From NCBI RefSeq assembly GCF_033547095.1, contig NZ_CP137852.1:985501-1049500 (forward strand): a DNA stretch of 64,000 nucleotides, in the 5' to 3' direction. Positions 8,553 to 17,419 of this stretch are shown here, piece by piece. Each line of letters begins with the position of its first letter. The first letter of the stretch is position 1. The notes under the pieces were generated by a model. That model had not been told where the DNA came from. It searched no databases and was given only the letters and a program-made list of their open reading frames with translations. The position numbers were made by a program, and so were the translations under genes. This DNA is from Sediminicoccus rosea (GTDB taxonomy: Bacteria > Pseudomonadota > Alphaproteobacteria > Acetobacterales > Acetobacteraceae).

Positions 8553-9871
8553 CAGGGTCGTCCGATCGAGGAATAGATGAAGCCCGCCTCGCGCATCGCG
8601 GCCGGGTCATAGATGTTGCGCAGATCGAGCATCACGCGGCCAGACATGGCGCCTGCCAGCTTCTCGGGCGATATGTTGCGGAACTCGTTCCACTCGGTCA
8701 GCACCACCGCCGCCTCGGCGCCGGCCACCGCGTCCAGCGCGTTGTTGGCGTAATGGACCGCGGCGGGCAGCAGCGGCCGCGCGAAATTCATCCCCTGCGG
8801 GTCGAAGGCGCGGATGATCGCACCGGCGGCGACGAGCTTGGGCACGATCTCGAGCGAGGGCGCGTCCCGCATGTCGTCCGTCTCGGGCTTGAAGGTCAGG
8901 CCCAGCACGGCGATGGTCTTGCCCGCCACGCTGCCGCCGCAGGCCGCGATCACGCGGTCCGCCATGGCGAGCTTGCGGCTGTCATTCACCGCGATCGTCG
9001 CCTCGACCAGCCGGAGCGGCGTGCCGAGATCCTGGCCGGTCCGCGCGAAGGCCAGCGTGTCCTTCGGGAAGCAGGAGCCGCCATAGCCCGGCCCCGCATG
9101 CAGGAACTTGCGGCCGATGCGACCATCGAGGCCGATGCCGCGCGCCACCTGCTGCACATCCGCGCCGGCCTTCTCGCAGAGGTCGGCCACCTCGTTGATG
9201 AAGCTGATCTTCATCGCGAGGAAGGCGTTGGCGGCGTATTTGATGATCTCGGCCGTCTCGAGGCCGGTCGCCACGATCGGCGTCTCGATCAGGTAGAGCG
9301 GGCGGTAGAGGCGCTTGAGCACGGCCTCCGCGCGCGCCCCCGCCTCGCCCTCCTCGATGCCGATGACCACGCGGTCCGGGCGCATGAAGTCGCCGATGGC
9401 CGCACCCTCGCGCAGGAATTCGGGGTTGGAGGCGACGGCGATGTCGAGGTCGGGCCGGACGGCCTTCACCCGGCGCTTCACCTCGCGCCCCGTGCCCACC
9501 GGCACGGTGGACTTGGTGACGAGGACCAGCGGGCCCTTGGCGGCGCGGGCCACCTGCTCGGCCGCGGCGAAGACGTAGCTGAGGTCGGCATGGCCATCGC
9601 CGCGCCGCGTCGGCGTGCCGACGGCGAGGAAGACGGCCTCCGCCCCCTGCATCGCCTCGTCCAGGTCGGTCGTGAAGGTCAGACGGCCCTCGCGGGCATT
9701 GTCGTCCACCAGGTGATCCAGGCGCGGCTCATAGATGGGGATGCGGCCGGCCTTCAGCGCCTCGATCTTCGCGGGGTCGGTGTCCACGACCGCCACATCC
9801 ACCCCGAACTCGGCGAAGCAGGCGCCCGAGACCAGGCCGACATAGCCAGCACCGATCATCACAATCTTCAT
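8552..9871 (-). CDS. ugd: UDP-glucose 6-dehydrogenase
   Basis: Oxidises UDP-glucose to UDP-glucuronate with two NAD, 439 residues, cytoplasmic. The N-terminal Rossmann motif is MKIVMIGAGYVGLVSGACFA. The catalytic cysteine loop GPGYGGSCFPKDT is near residue 262, preceded by the helix containing AEIIKYAANAFLAMKISFINE. The C-terminal NAD/UDP-sugar-binding domain holds GLTFKPETDDMRDAPS. It sits between galU upstream (47-nt gap) and the hexomutase downstream (1-nt overlap), so the three form one polysaccharide-precursor unit. Length and motifs are those of a normal active enzyme. Confidence 0.96.
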   Translation of the reverse strand: MKIVMIGAGYVGLVSGACFAEFGVDVAVVDTDPAKIEALKAGRIPIYEPRLDHLVDDNAREGRLTFTTDLDEAMQGAEAVFLAVGTPTRRGDGHADLSYVFAAAEQVARAAKGPLVLVTKSTVPVGTGREVKRRVKAVRPDLDIAVASNPEFLREGAAIGDFMRPDRVVIGIEEGEAGARAEAVLKRLYRPLYLIETPIVATGLETAEIIKYAANAFLAMKISFINEVADLCEKAGADVQQVARGIGLDGRIGRKFLHAGPGYGGSCFPKDTLAFARTGQDLGTPLRLVEATIAVNDSRKLAMADRVIAACGGSVAGKTIAVLGLTFKPETDDMRDAPSLEIVPKLVAAGAIIRAFDPQGMNFARPLLPAAVHYANNALDAVAGAEAAVVLTEWNEFRNISPEKLAGAMSGRVMLDLRNIYDPAAMREAGFIYSSIGRP

Positions 9872-9917
9872 GCTCTCAGCCTCTCCGGAAAACGCGCGCC
9901 AGGATCAGGGATCCGGC

Positions 9918-10787
9918 TTAACGATAGCTGTCGAGGAAGCGCCGGACGGCGGGCGCGATCTCGGGGCGGGCGAGCGCGAAGGCGATCTGCGCCTCCAGGA
10001 AGCCCACCTTGTCGCCGCAGTCGAACCGCCTTCCCTCATAGCGCAGGCCATGGAAGGGCTGGGTGCCGATCAGCTTCGCCATGCTGTCGGTCAGCTGGAT
10101 CTCGCCGCCCGCGCCCTTCTCCATCTTGGAGAGATGGCCGATCACCTCGGGCATCAGCACATAGCGGCCGATGATGGTGAGGTTGGAGGGCGCCTTGTCC
10201 ACCGGCGGCTTCTCGACCAGGCCCTTCACGGAGACGAGGCGGCCCATGTCCTTCTCGATGTCGAGCACGCCATACTTGTTCACGCGCTCCATCGGCACTT
10301 CCTCGATGGCGACGACATTCCCGCCGGTCTCGGCATAGGCTTCCGCGAGCTGGCCGATGCAGGGCTTGTCGCACTGCATGAGGTCATCGGGCAGGAGGAT
10401 GGCGAAGGGGTCGTCGCCGATGAAGGCGCGGGCGCACCAGATGGCGTGGCCGAGGCCGAGCGGCACCTGCTGGCGCACGGTGAGCAGGCTGCCGGGCGTG
10501 ATGGCGAGGCCGCGCAGCTCCTCCAGGATCTCGGTCTTGTTGCGCTCCTCCAGCGTCTTCTCCAGCTCATAGGCCACGTCGAAATGCTCGACGATGCTGG
10601 TCTTGCCGCGGCCGGTGACGAAGCAGAACTGCTCGATGCCGGCGGCGCGCGCCTCATCCACCGCGTATTGGATCAGCGGCCGGTCCACGACGGGCAGCAT
10701 CTCCTTCGCCAGCGCCTTGGTGGCGGGAAGGAAGCGCGTCCCCATGCCTGCAACGGGCATGACGGCCTTCTTCAGCGGCTTGGGCAT
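9918..10787 (-). CDS. galU: UTP--glucose-1-phosphate uridylyltransferase
   Basis: Makes UDP-glucose from glucose 1-phosphate and UTP, 289 residues, cytoplasmic. The nucleotide-binding signature is at the start (KAVMPVAGMGTRFLPATKA), followed by KEMLPVVDRPLIQYAVDEA, which is diagnostic for bacterial GalU. The lysine-containing region LVEKP near residue 195 and the C-terminal DCGDKVGFLEA segment are also typical. First gene of the galU-ugd-hexomutase unit; the promoter should lie in 10788-10886, where no clear -35/-10 pair was recognised. Complete and ordinary. Confidence 0.96.
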   Translation of the reverse strand: MPKPLKKAVMPVAGMGTRFLPATKALAKEMLPVVDRPLIQYAVDEARAAGIEQFCFVTGRGKTSIVEHFDVAYELEKTLEERNKTEILEELRGLAITPGSLLTVRQQVPLGLGHAIWCARAFIGDDPFAILLPDDLMQCDKPCIGQLAEAYAETGGNVVAIEEVPMERVNKYGVLDIEKDMGRLVSVKGLVEKPPVDKAPSNLTIIGRYVLMPEVIGHLSKMEKGAGGEIQLTDSMAKLIGTQPFHGLRYEGRRFDCGDKVGFLEAQIAFALARPEIAPAVRRFLDSYR

Positions 10788-10886
10788 CGGATCTCATCCC
10801 TGACTATCAACACGTCGACTGTTGCCACGCCCAAGCCCCAGGCGACAAGCCGTGCCGCGTAACGATTCGCGGCGTGAGGATGGGAT

Positions 10887-12053
10887 TCAACCTCCGTTGC
10901 GGGCCACCTGCTGCGGCCGCGGGGCGGCGGGCGCCTGGGTGGTGCGCGGTGGCGTGCGCGGGGTGGCGGCGGGGCGGCTCTGCGGGGTGGCGGGCTGGCT
11001 GGCGGGGCGGCGGGGCTGCGCGGGCTGGGTGGCCGCGGGGCGTGTGGCCGGGCGCGTGGCGGGGCGCGTCGCGACCGGCCGCGTGGTCGAGACATTCTGC
11101 ATGCGCGGCTGGCCGCTGGCCGGGCGGGCGGCGGTCTGCACGCGGCGCGGGCCGGGGCCGACCGTCGGGTCGCGGCCCGCGACGACGCGGGGCGCCGCCT
11201 GCGCCATCACCGGCACGGAGCGGACGCCCATGCGCTGGAATCCGTCATCGAGCAGTCCGGCCATGTGGTTGTTGCGCTGCGGCCAGGAGGAGCCGCCGAA
11301 GACGGCGCCGACGAGGCGCACGCCCTCGCGCTGGGCGGAGGTGACGATGTTGAAGCCCGAGGCGTTGATGAAGCCGGTCTTGATGCCATCCGTGCCCGGA
11401 TAGTCGCGCAGCATGCCGTTGTGGTTGCGGATCATGCGGTTGCCATGGGCGAAATACTGCGTGCCGAAATAGTGGTAGTGCTCGGGGAAGTCGGCGATCA
11501 GGCGGCGGCCCAGCAGCACCATGTCCCGCGCCGTGGTCACCTGCTCGGGGTCGGGCAGGCCGGAGGCGTTGCGGAAGGTGGTGCGCGTCATGCCGAGCGA
11601 CCGCGCCCGCATCGTCATGGCGCGGGCGAAGGCATCCTCGTCGCCCGAGAGCGCCTCGCCCACCGCGGCGGCCACGTCATTGGCCGAGCGGGTGACCAGG
11701 GCCAGGATCGCGCTCTCGGCCGAGATGCTGCCGCCGGCCGGCACGCCGAGCTTGGAGGGCGGGCGGGAGGCGGCCTCGGCGCTCATGCGGATCGGCGTGG
11801 AGAGGTTGAGGCGGCCGTCGCGCATCGCCTCGAACAGCATGTAGAGCGTCATCATCTTGGTGAGCGAGGCGGGGTGGCGCGTCTCATCCGCGTTCGCGGC
11901 GCTGAGCACCTGGCCGGTCCGTGCCTCGACGACGATGGAGGCGTAGCGGTCCCGCGCGGTGATCTGGGCGCCGGCGGGGCCGGTGGCGGCGAGGCCCGTG
12001 CAAAGGCCGAGGAAAACCGCCAGCGTGGCGCGCGACAAGAAAGAGATGGTCAT
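10887..12053 (-). CDS. D-alanyl-D-alanine carboxypeptidase (PBP5/DacA-like, S11)
   Basis: Periplasmic serine peptidase that trims the terminal D-alanine of peptidoglycan stem peptides; 388 residues from the ATG at 12053, which starts a clear signal peptide (FLSRATLAVFLGLCTGLAATGPAGAQ). Catalytic motifs are complete: SLTK near residue 62, SAN near 122 and KTG near 223. The catalytic domain ends near residue 280. The usual PBP5 C-terminal domain is replaced by a long Pro/Arg/Thr/Ala low-complexity tail with repeats such as RPATRPATRPAATQ, which ends in ARNGG. The tail may span or bind the cell wall (inference). Divergent from the phasin gene. Confidence 0.9.
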   Translation of the reverse strand: MTISFLSRATLAVFLGLCTGLAATGPAGAQITARDRYASIVVEARTGQVLSAANADETRHPASLTKMMTLYMLFEAMRDGRLNLSTPIRMSAEAASRPPSKLGVPAGGSISAESAILALVTRSANDVAAAVGEALSGDEDAFARAMTMRARSLGMTRTTFRNASGLPDPEQVTTARDMVLLGRRLIADFPEHYHYFGTQYFAHGNRMIRNHNGMLRDYPGTDGIKTGFINASGFNIVTSAQREGVRLVGAVFGGSSWPQRNNHMAGLLDDGFQRMGVRSVPVMAQAAPRVVAGRDPTVGPGPRRVQTAARPASGQPRMQNVSTTRPVATRPATRPATRPAATQPAQPRRPASQPATPQSRPAATPRTPPRTTQAPAAPRPQQVARNGG

Positions 12054-12193
12054 TCGGTTCCCCAGCGCGCACCGGTGTCGCCTCCCCCAAGGCTCAGTCG
12101 GCACGCTCACGCTCTGCGCGCAAAGAAACAGCCAAGCGGCCGTTTGTCCATCCGTTTCGCGGGGGAGGGGTGGTTTTGAGGGGGTGCCGGCGG

Positions 12194-12212
12194 TTTTGTG
12201 CAGTGCACAAAA
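12194..12212. promoter_or_regulatory. Candidate phasin operator 1 (19-bp palindrome)
   Basis: A perfect 9-bp inverted repeat around one central base, TTTTGTGCAGTGCACAAAA, ends six bases before the -35 hexamer of the phasin promoter. Its core TGCA-N-TGCA is shared with the second palindrome at 12255-12269. PhaR-type repressors of polyhydroxyalkanoate genes in other alphaproteobacteria are described as binding TGC-N3-GCA-type palindromes, which this fits. Binding by a PhaR is inferred. Confidence 0.6.
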
Positions 12213-12218
12213 AAATCC

Positions 12219-12247
12219 TTGCATCGGGGCGGGCGGGGTCCTAGATA
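12219..12247 (+). promoter_or_regulatory. Sigma-70-like promoter of the phasin gene
   Basis: TTGCAT (12219-12224), a 17-bp spacer and TAGATA (12242-12247). Transcription would begin near 12254, giving a leader of about 90 nt. The -35 follows palindrome 1 and the start point abuts palindrome 2, a layout that suits repression. Hexamer matches are fair, and no experimental start is known. Confidence 0.5.
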
Positions 12248-12254
12248 GGCTCCA

Positions 12255-12269
12255 TGCTGCATTGCAGCA
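12255..12269. promoter_or_regulatory. Candidate phasin operator 2 (15-bp palindrome)
   Basis: Perfect 7-bp inverted repeat with one central base, TGCTGCATTGCAGCA, lying at the predicted transcription start. It contains CTGC-N3-GCAG, the form I recall for PhaR sites in Rhodobacter-type bacteria. The centre is 59 bp from that of palindrome 1. The regulator is not encoded in this window. Confidence 0.6.
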
Positions 12270-12346
12270 AAACACGGCCTCCCAGTTCGTCCCTCGGGCT
12301 TTCCCTCTCGGACCGGCTGACAGGCCACTGACGAAGGAAGACGATC

Positions 12347-12853
12347 ATGGCCACCCAGGCTGACATGAAGAAGGCGATGAGCCAGGCCGCGCAGACCGGC
12401 GCCGCCACCGCGAAGAAGCTGGTCGAGGACACCACTGTCCAGGCCCGCGCCGCCGTCGAGAAGACGATGGAGACCGCGAACAAGACCGCGGGCGACCTGC
12501 TGAAGGCCGCCGAGGAAGCCGCCGAGTTCGGCCGTGGCAACCTCGAGGCGCTGACCAAGGCGTCGCAGCTCTACGTGACCGGCGTGCAGGACCTGTCCCG
12601 CCAGACGATGGCGATGTTCCAGGCCTTCTCCGAGCACACGATCGAGGGCGTGAAGGCGCTGTCGAGCGTGAAGAGCCTCAAGGAAGCCGCCGATTTCCAG
12701 GCCTCCTTCACCAAGACGGCCTTCGAGCGCGCCGTGAACGACACGACGAAGATCTCGGAAGCCGCCATGAAGCTGGCCGAGACCTCGATCGAGCCGATCT
12801 CGGCCCGCATGACGCTCGCCATGGAGAAGATGGCGAAGCCGATCGCGGCGTAA
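12347..12853 (+). CDS. Phasin family protein (PHA granule-associated)
   Basis: Amphipathic protein that coats polyhydroxyalkanoate granules and controls their size and number, 168 residues. The sequence is almost wholly helical, rich in Ala, Lys, Glu and Thr, with no Cys and no signal peptide. The central FGRGNLEALTKASQLYVTGVQDLSRQ is the hallmark of the Phasin_2 family. A GAAGGAAG ribosome site precedes the ATG at 12347. It stands alone between its own promoter with two palindromic operators and the terminator at 12967. No other pha gene is near. Strong family call. Confidence 0.93.
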   Translation: MATQADMKKAMSQAAQTGAATAKKLVEDTTVQARAAVEKTMETANKTAGDLLKAAEEAAEFGRGNLEALTKASQLYVTGVQDLSRQTMAMFQAFSEHTIEGVKALSSVKSLKEAADFQASFTKTAFERAVNDTTKISEAAMKLAETSIEPISARMTLAMEKMAKPIAA

Positions 12854-12966
12854 TGCATCGCCCTCAGGGGCCGGGCGCGCGCCCTGCGCGCCTCGCTTCG
12901 GCTCGCTGAAGCGATCCGGCCTGGGGGTGATCGCCTGCACTTGCGGGCTCCGGCTCGCTTGATGGA

Positions 12967-12994
12967 ACCCGGCCGTTCGCGCGGCCGGGTTTTC
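12967..12994 (+). terminator. Rho-independent terminator after the phasin gene
   Basis: AACCCGGCCG (12967-12976) pairs with CGGCCGGGTT (12983-12992) across a 6-nt TTCGCG loop, and the T-run reads TTTT. It lies in the 348-nt gene-free stretch 12854-13201 between the phasin and clpS. A weaker hairpin (GCTTC...GAAGC near 12893-12912) precedes it. The rest of the stretch must hold the clpS promoter, which I could not identify with confidence. Confidence 0.8.
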
Positions 12995-13201
12995 GCGTTT
13001 CGGGGCGAGTCGTGCCGGCTGGCGTGGGGCGCGGCGCCTCCGCGCCCGGATTTTCCGGCCCTCATGCCCTGTTTCCGCGTTTCGTTTCGGTTATTCGGCG
13101 CCCGGATGTGCCAAACCCCTTTCCGTGGGGCCTCGGCAACCGATATTCTGCACGGCGTAGACCCGCGCCCAGACTGTGAATGGATGGACCCCCGGAACGT
13201 T

Positions 13202-13549
13202 ATGATGAAGCCGATCACCATGTCCGATCCGGATAAGCGCGACGGCGATGGCGGGCCCGCCACCGGCGTCGTCGTCAAGCCGCGCCCGAAGACCAAGAAG
13301 CCGGCGATGTACAAGGTCCTGATGCTGAACGACGACTACACGCCGATGGAGTTCGTCGTCCACGTGCTGGAGCGCTTCTTCCAGAAGAACCGGGACGAGG
13401 CGACGCGCATCATGATGCACGTCCATCGCCGCGGCGTGGGCGTCTGCGGGGTCTATACCTACGAGGTCGCCGAGACCAAGGTGACGCAGGTGATGGATCT
13501 GGCCCGCCAGAACCAGCACCCGCTGCAGTGCACGATCGAAAAAGAGTAG
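13202..13549 (+). CDS. clpS: ATP-dependent Clp protease adaptor ClpS
   Basis: Adaptor that delivers N-degron substrates to ClpAP, about 115 residues. The core is highly conserved: [50 protein letters not shown] and [16 protein letters not shown], including the residues that form the N-end-rule pocket and the ClpA-binding face. Two starts are possible: ATG at 13202 (a GGAA lies 8 nt upstream) and ATG at 13220 (MSDPDK, closer to homologues). The adjacent clpA makes a clpS-clpA unit. A 15-bp tandem repeat covers the stop codon so that in-frame stops follow one another (see 13541-13577). Confidence 0.95.
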   Translation: MMKPITMSDPDKRDGDGGPATGVVVKPRPKTKKPAMYKVLMLNDDYTPMEFVVHVLERFFQKNRDEATRIMMHVHRRGVGVCGVYTYEVAETKVTQVMDLARQNQHPLQCTIEKE

Positions 13550-13577
13550 GGCTCGAAAGAGTAGGGCTCGAAAGAGT
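13541..13577 (+). repeat. 15-bp tandem repeat across the clpS stop codon
   Basis: The unit AAAGAGTAGGGCTCG occurs twice (13541-13555, 13556-13570) and then as a partial AAAGAGT. The clpS stop TAG (13547-13549) is inside the first unit. As 15 is a multiple of three, readthrough would meet TAG and then TGA in frame after each further Gly-Ser-Lys-Glu. Probably a replication-slippage product. Confidence 0.85.
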
Positions 13578-13719
13578 GAGACGTAAGACTATCACCGCAC
13601 GGCATGAAAATTTTGACATGACGTGCGGGGTGTGACGGCAAGGGAGCGCCACCACATCATCATCAATCCGCCACGATCCGATCCTCGGATCTGGCCTTCT
13701 CCAGTGGGAGCGTTGATCC

Positions 13720-16074
13720 ATGCTGTCCCGCAACCTTGAGCAGACGCTCCATCGCGCGCTTGGCCTCGCCAATGACCGCCGCCATGAATACGCCACCCTC
13801 GAACACCTGCTCCTCGCCCTGGGCGATGACGCGGATGCCACCACCGTGCTGCGTGCCTGCGGCGTGGATGTGGACCGCCTGAAGCGGGAACTCACCGAAT
13901 TCCTCGACAAGGACCTGGCCGGCCTGGTCAGCGACCGCACCGGCGATCCGAAGCCCACCGCCGGCTTCCAGCGCGTCGTGCAGCGGGCCGCCATCCATGT
14001 GCAGTCCTCCGGGCGGGACGAGGTGACGGGTGCGAATGTGCTCGTCGCCCTGTTCAGCGAGCGCGAGAGCCATGCCGTCTATTTCCTGCAGCTGCAGGAC
14101 ATGACGCGCCTGGATGCCGTGAACTTCATCAGCCATGGCATCGCCAAGGCCCCCGGCCGCTCGCAGCCGCGCCCCGTCCAGGGCCAGGCGCCGACGCCGG
14201 AGGAGAATGCCGGCAAGGAGGAGCGCGAGGAGAAGCCGCGCGGCGGCAACCGCAACCAGGATGCGCTCAGCACCTATTGCGTGAACCTCAACAAGCGCGC
14301 CCAGGCCGGCAAGATCGACCCCTTGATCGGCCGTGACCACGAGATCGAGCGCACGATCCAGATCCTTTGCCGCCGCACCAAGAACAACCCGCTCTATGTG
14401 GGTGACCCGGGCGTGGGCAAGACGGCCATCGCCGAGGGCCTCGCCAAGCGCATCGTCGAGGGCGACGTGCCGGAGGTGCTGGCCAAGTCCACCATCTACT
14501 CGCTGGACATGGGCAGCCTGCTGGCCGGCACGCGCTATCGCGGCGATTTCGAGGAGCGGCTGAAGGCCGTGGTGAATGAGCTGGAGGCCCAGCCGGGCTC
14601 CATCCTCTTCATCGACGAGATCCACACGGTGATCGGCGCCGGTGCCACTTCGGGCGGTGCGATGGATGCGTCGAACCTGCTGAAGCCGGCGCTCGCCCAG
14701 GGCACGCTGCGCTGCGTGGGTTCCACCACCTACAAGGAATACCGCAACCACTTCGAGAAGGACCGCGCGCTGGTGCGGCGCTTCCAGAAGATCGACGTGA
14801 ACGAGCCCACGGTCGAGGATGCGGTGAAGATCCTGCTGGGGCTGAAGACCAACTACGAGAAGCACCACAAGGTGAAGTACACGCCGGAGGCGATCCGCGC
14901 CGCGGTGGAGCTCTCGGCCCGCTACATCCATGACCGCAAGTTGCCGGACAAGGCGATCGACGTGATCGACGAAGTCGGCGCCTCGCGCATGCTGGTGCCG
15001 GAGAACAAGCGCAAGAAGACCGTGACGCTGAAGGATGTGGAGGAGGTGGTGGCGAAGATCGCCCGCATTCCGCCCAAATCCGTCTCGGCGGACGACAAGG
15101 AGACGCTCCGCACGCTGGAGCGCGACCTCAAGGGCATGGTCTTCGGCCAGGATCGCGCGATCGAGGCGCTGGCCGCGGCCATCAAGCTCAGCCGCGCCGG
15201 CCTGCGGGACCCGGAGAAGCCGATCGGCAACTACCTGTTCAGCGGCCCCACCGGCGTCGGCAAGACGGAGGTGGCGAAGCAGCTCAGCAAGACGCTCGGC
15301 ATCGAGCTGCTGCGCTTCGACATGTCGGAATACATGGAGCGGCACAGCGTCAGCCGCCTGATCGGCGCGCCGCCGGGCTATGTGGGCTTCGACCAGGGCG
15401 GCCTGCTGACCGACGGCATCGACCAGCATCCGCATTGCGTGCTGCTGCTGGACGAGATCGAGAAGGCGCATCCGGATCTCTATGCCATCCTCCTGCAGGT
15501 GATGGATCACGGGAAGCTGACCGACCACAACGGCAAGACGGTGGATTTCCGCAACGTCATCCTCATCATGACGACGAATGCGGGTGCCGCCGACATGCAG
15601 AAGGCCGCCATCGGCTTCGGCAGCGACGTCCGCAAGGGCGAGGATGAGGAGGCGGTGAAGCGCATGTTCACCCCCGAATTCCGCAACCGCCTGGATGCGG
15701 TGATTCCCTTCGCCGGCCTCTCCGCCGAGATCGTGGCGCAGGTGGTCGAGAAGTTCGTGATGCAGCTCGAGGCGCAGCTCGCCGACCGCAACGTCACGAT
15801 CGAGCTCAGCTCCGCCGCCAAGGAATGGCTGGCCGAGCGCGGCTACGACCCGCTCTATGGCGCGCGGCCGCTGGCCCGCGTGATCCAGGAGCATGTGAAG
15901 AAGCCGCTGGCCGAGGAACTGCTCTTCGGCAAGCTGGTGAAGGGCGGCGCCGTCAAGGTGAACCTGGTGGACGGCGCGCTCAGCTTCGACATCACCGAAC
16001 CGCCGCCGGCCGCCCTGCCCAAGCCCGAGGGCGATGGCGAGTCGGAGAAGGAGTCGGAGGCGACCGCCGAATAG
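13720..16074 (+). CDS. clpA: ATP-dependent Clp protease ATP-binding subunit ClpA
   Basis: Hexameric AAA+ unfoldase that feeds ClpP, 784 residues. Order of parts: Clp N-domain (1-150; [11 protein letters not shown]), a charged linker, AAA-1 (about 180-430) with Walker [15 protein letters not shown] and FIDEIHT, then AAA-2 (about 460-760) with [13 protein letters not shown] and [11 protein letters not shown]. There is no long ClpB-type coiled-coil middle domain, which together with the neighbouring clpS separates it from ClpB. A GTGGGAG site precedes the ATG. The acidic C-terminal end ([14 protein letters not shown]) is usual for alphaproteobacterial ClpA. Complete. Confidence 0.96.
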   Translation: MLSRNLEQTLHRALGLANDRRHEYATLEHLLLALGDDADATTVLRACGVDVDRLKRELTEFLDKDLAGLVSDRTGDPKPTAGFQRVVQRAAIHVQSSGRDEVTGANVLVALFSERESHAVYFLQLQDMTRLDAVNFISHGIAKAPGRSQPRPVQGQAPTPEENAGKEEREEKPRGGNRNQDALSTYCVNLNKRAQAGKIDPLIGRDHEIERTIQILCRRTKNNPLYVGDPGVGKTAIAEGLAKRIVEGDVPEVLAKSTIYSLDMGSLLAGTRYRGDFEERLKAVVNELEAQPGSILFIDEIHTVIGAGATSGGAMDASNLLKPALAQGTLRCVGSTTYKEYRNHFEKDRALVRRFQKIDVNEPTVEDAVKILLGLKTNYEKHHKVKYTPEAIRAAVELSARYIHDRKLPDKAIDVIDEVGASRMLVPENKRKKTVTLKDVEEVVAKIARIPPKSVSADDKETLRTLERDLKGMVFGQDRAIEALAAAIKLSRAGLRDPEKPIGNYLFSGPTGVGKTEVAKQLSKTLGIELLRFDMSEYMERHSVSRLIGAPPGYVGFDQGGLLTDGIDQHPHCVLLLDEIEKAHPDLYAILLQVMDHGKLTDHNGKTVDFRNVILIMTTNAGAADMQKAAIGFGSDVRKGEDEEAVKRMFTPEFRNRLDAVIPFAGLSAEIVAQVVEKFVMQLEAQLADRNVTIELSSAAKEWLAERGYDPLYGARPLARVIQEHVKKPLAEELLFGKLVKGGAVKVNLVDGALSFDITEPPPAALPKPEGDGESEKESEATAE

Positions 16075-16148
16075 CGTCTGGTGGCCTTCGCGAAGCGAAG
16101 GCCCGAATCAGCCGCGCGAGAGCGGCGGCGTTCAAGCCTTGCCTACAG

Positions 16149-16176
16149 GGCCCCGGTGGGAAACCATCGGGGCCTT
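16149..16176 (+). terminator. Hairpin terminator after clpA
   Basis: GGCCCCGGTGG (16149-16159) pairs with CCATCGGGGCC (16164-16174) with one G-U pair and a GAAA loop, followed by only TT. A stable GNRA-capped hairpin in the 125-nt gap between clpA and the AhpD-like gene; termination is likely but the T-tract is poor. Confidence 0.5.
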
Positions 16177-16199
16177 CTGCATTTCCAGGGAATGACGCC

Positions 16200-16556
16200 A
16201 TGACCGAAGACACGCGCATCGAGGATTGGGACAGCTACAGCGCCGGGCTCCGCGCCCGCGGCAAGGAGCTCTCCGCGATCCATCCCGAGCTGATGAAGGG
16301 CTTCGGCGCCCTCTCGCGCGGGGCTTCGACCACGAAGCACCTGGATGCGAAGACGCGGGAGATGATCGCGCTCGCCGTCGCCGTCACCACGCGCTGCGAG
16401 GGCTGCATTGATGCGCATGCGCGCAAGGCGCGCGCGGCCGGCGCCACGAAGGAGGAAGTGGCCGAGGCGCTGGGCGTCGCCATCGCGCTGAACGCCGGCG
16501 CGGCGCTGACCTATTCGCTGCATGTGCTGGACGCGCTGGACGGCGCGACCGGCTGA
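16200..16556 (+). CDS. Carboxymuconolactone decarboxylase/AhpD-like protein
   Basis: Small all-helical protein of 118 residues in the CMD/AhpD fold. The motif CEGCIDAHARKA (near residue 64) contains the CxxC and downstream His of peroxidase-type members, and KTREMIALAVAV before it is also typical. Such proteins act as alkylhydroperoxidases or are of unknown role; the CxxC favours a redox role. An AGGGAA site lies upstream of the ATG at 16200. No partner peroxiredoxin adjoins. It converges on the esterase gene with a 4-nt gap. Confidence 0.9.
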   Translation: MTEDTRIEDWDSYSAGLRARGKELSAIHPELMKGFGALSRGASTTKHLDAKTREMIALAVAVTTRCEGCIDAHARKARAAGATKEEVAEALGVAIALNAGAALTYSLHVLDALDGATG

Positions 16557-16560
16557 GCCG

Positions 16561-17379
16561 TCACGCCCGCAGGAAGCGGGCGACCTCCTCCCGCACGCCT
16601 TCCTCCGCGAGGCCGAGGGCGCGCAGCGGCTCGGCCAGGGCGGCGAGGACGCCGACATGACCCATCCCGGGCCAGGTGACGTGCCGCGCCGGCACGCCGG
16701 CCGCGCGCGCGCGTTCCGCCATGATGCGCGAGTGATAGGGGCCCACGATGGTGTCGGCCTCGCCATGCAGCAGGAGGAGGGGCGGCGTCTGTCCCGCGCG
16801 CAGCGGCGTGGGCGCGGCCTGGATGCGCGGCTGCGGGAAGATCTGTGGCGGCGTCACCTCATGCGCGCCGAAATCATAGGGGCCGGCCAGCCCGATGAAG
16901 CCGCCCACGGAAGGCTGCACGCCCCAGGCGGGGTCGAGCGCCACGCAGGCGGCGTTGAAGGCGCCGGCCGAATGGCCCATCAGGACGAGGCGCCGGCGTG
17001 GCTCGCGCGCGGCCAGCACGCGCACCGCGCGCGCCGTATCCGTGACGAAATCAGGGAAGGCCACTTCGGGCCAGAGGCGGTAATCCGGCACCGCAACCAG
17101 GCAGCCCATGCGCGCGAGGGGCAGCGCCACGAAGCGGTATTCGCCCCGCGCGCCGTCACGCCAGCCGCCACCATGCAGGAAGATCAGCAGAGGCGCCGTC
17201 TCCGGCAAGCTGGCCGGGCGATAGAGGTCCATGCGCTGGCGCGGCAGCGGGCCATAGGCGATCCCCTCCTCGCGCGTCACGTCGCGCGTGGGCGTCAGCG
17301 CATTGGCAAGGTCGGTGGCCGAGCAGCCGGTGAGCGGCAGCCCGGCGCCGAGGGCCAGGAGGGTGCGGCGGTGCGGCAT
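16561..17379 (-). CDS. Alpha/beta hydrolase, carboxylesterase type, predicted lipoprotein
   Basis: Predicted exported esterase of 272 residues. The N-terminus MPHRRTLLALGAGLPLTGCS ends in a lipobox (LTGC), so it is likely anchored to a membrane. The fold signatures are the oxyanion loop FLHGGGW near residue 68, the nucleophile elbow GHSAGA near 135, and a likely Asp/His pair in LHGEADTIV and GMGHVG. The sequence pattern is that of the BD-FAE/kynurenine formamidase-like esterases. Substrate unknown. It lies downstream of maeB on the other side of a 40-nt gap and could be transcribed from it or alone. Confidence 0.85.
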   Translation of the reverse strand: MPHRRTLLALGAGLPLTGCSATDLANALTPTRDVTREEGIAYGPLPRQRMDLYRPASLPETAPLLIFLHGGGWRDGARGEYRFVALPLARMGCLVAVPDYRLWPEVAFPDFVTDTARAVRVLAAREPRRRLVLMGHSAGAFNAACVALDPAWGVQPSVGGFIGLAGPYDFGAHEVTPPQIFPQPRIQAAPTPLRAGQTPPLLLLHGEADTIVGPYHSRIMAERARAAGVPARHVTWPGMGHVGVLAALAEPLRALGLAEEGVREEVARFLRA

Positions 17380-17419
17380 GGCCAGGATACGCGCCAGCCC
17401 CCGCGCCGGATGCAGCCCC

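Noticed and set aside
12941-13201. N-terminal extension of ClpS by about 90 residues
   Set aside because: The extension crosses the phasin terminator hairpin and has no similarity to ClpS; an ATG at 13202 or 13220 gives the normal length.
13663-15894. A 743-codon minus-strand open frame opposite clpA
   Set aside because: Same reason: the plus-strand ClpA is complete with both AAA modules, and the antisense product is rich in His, Arg, Leu and Val as expected from reversed codons.
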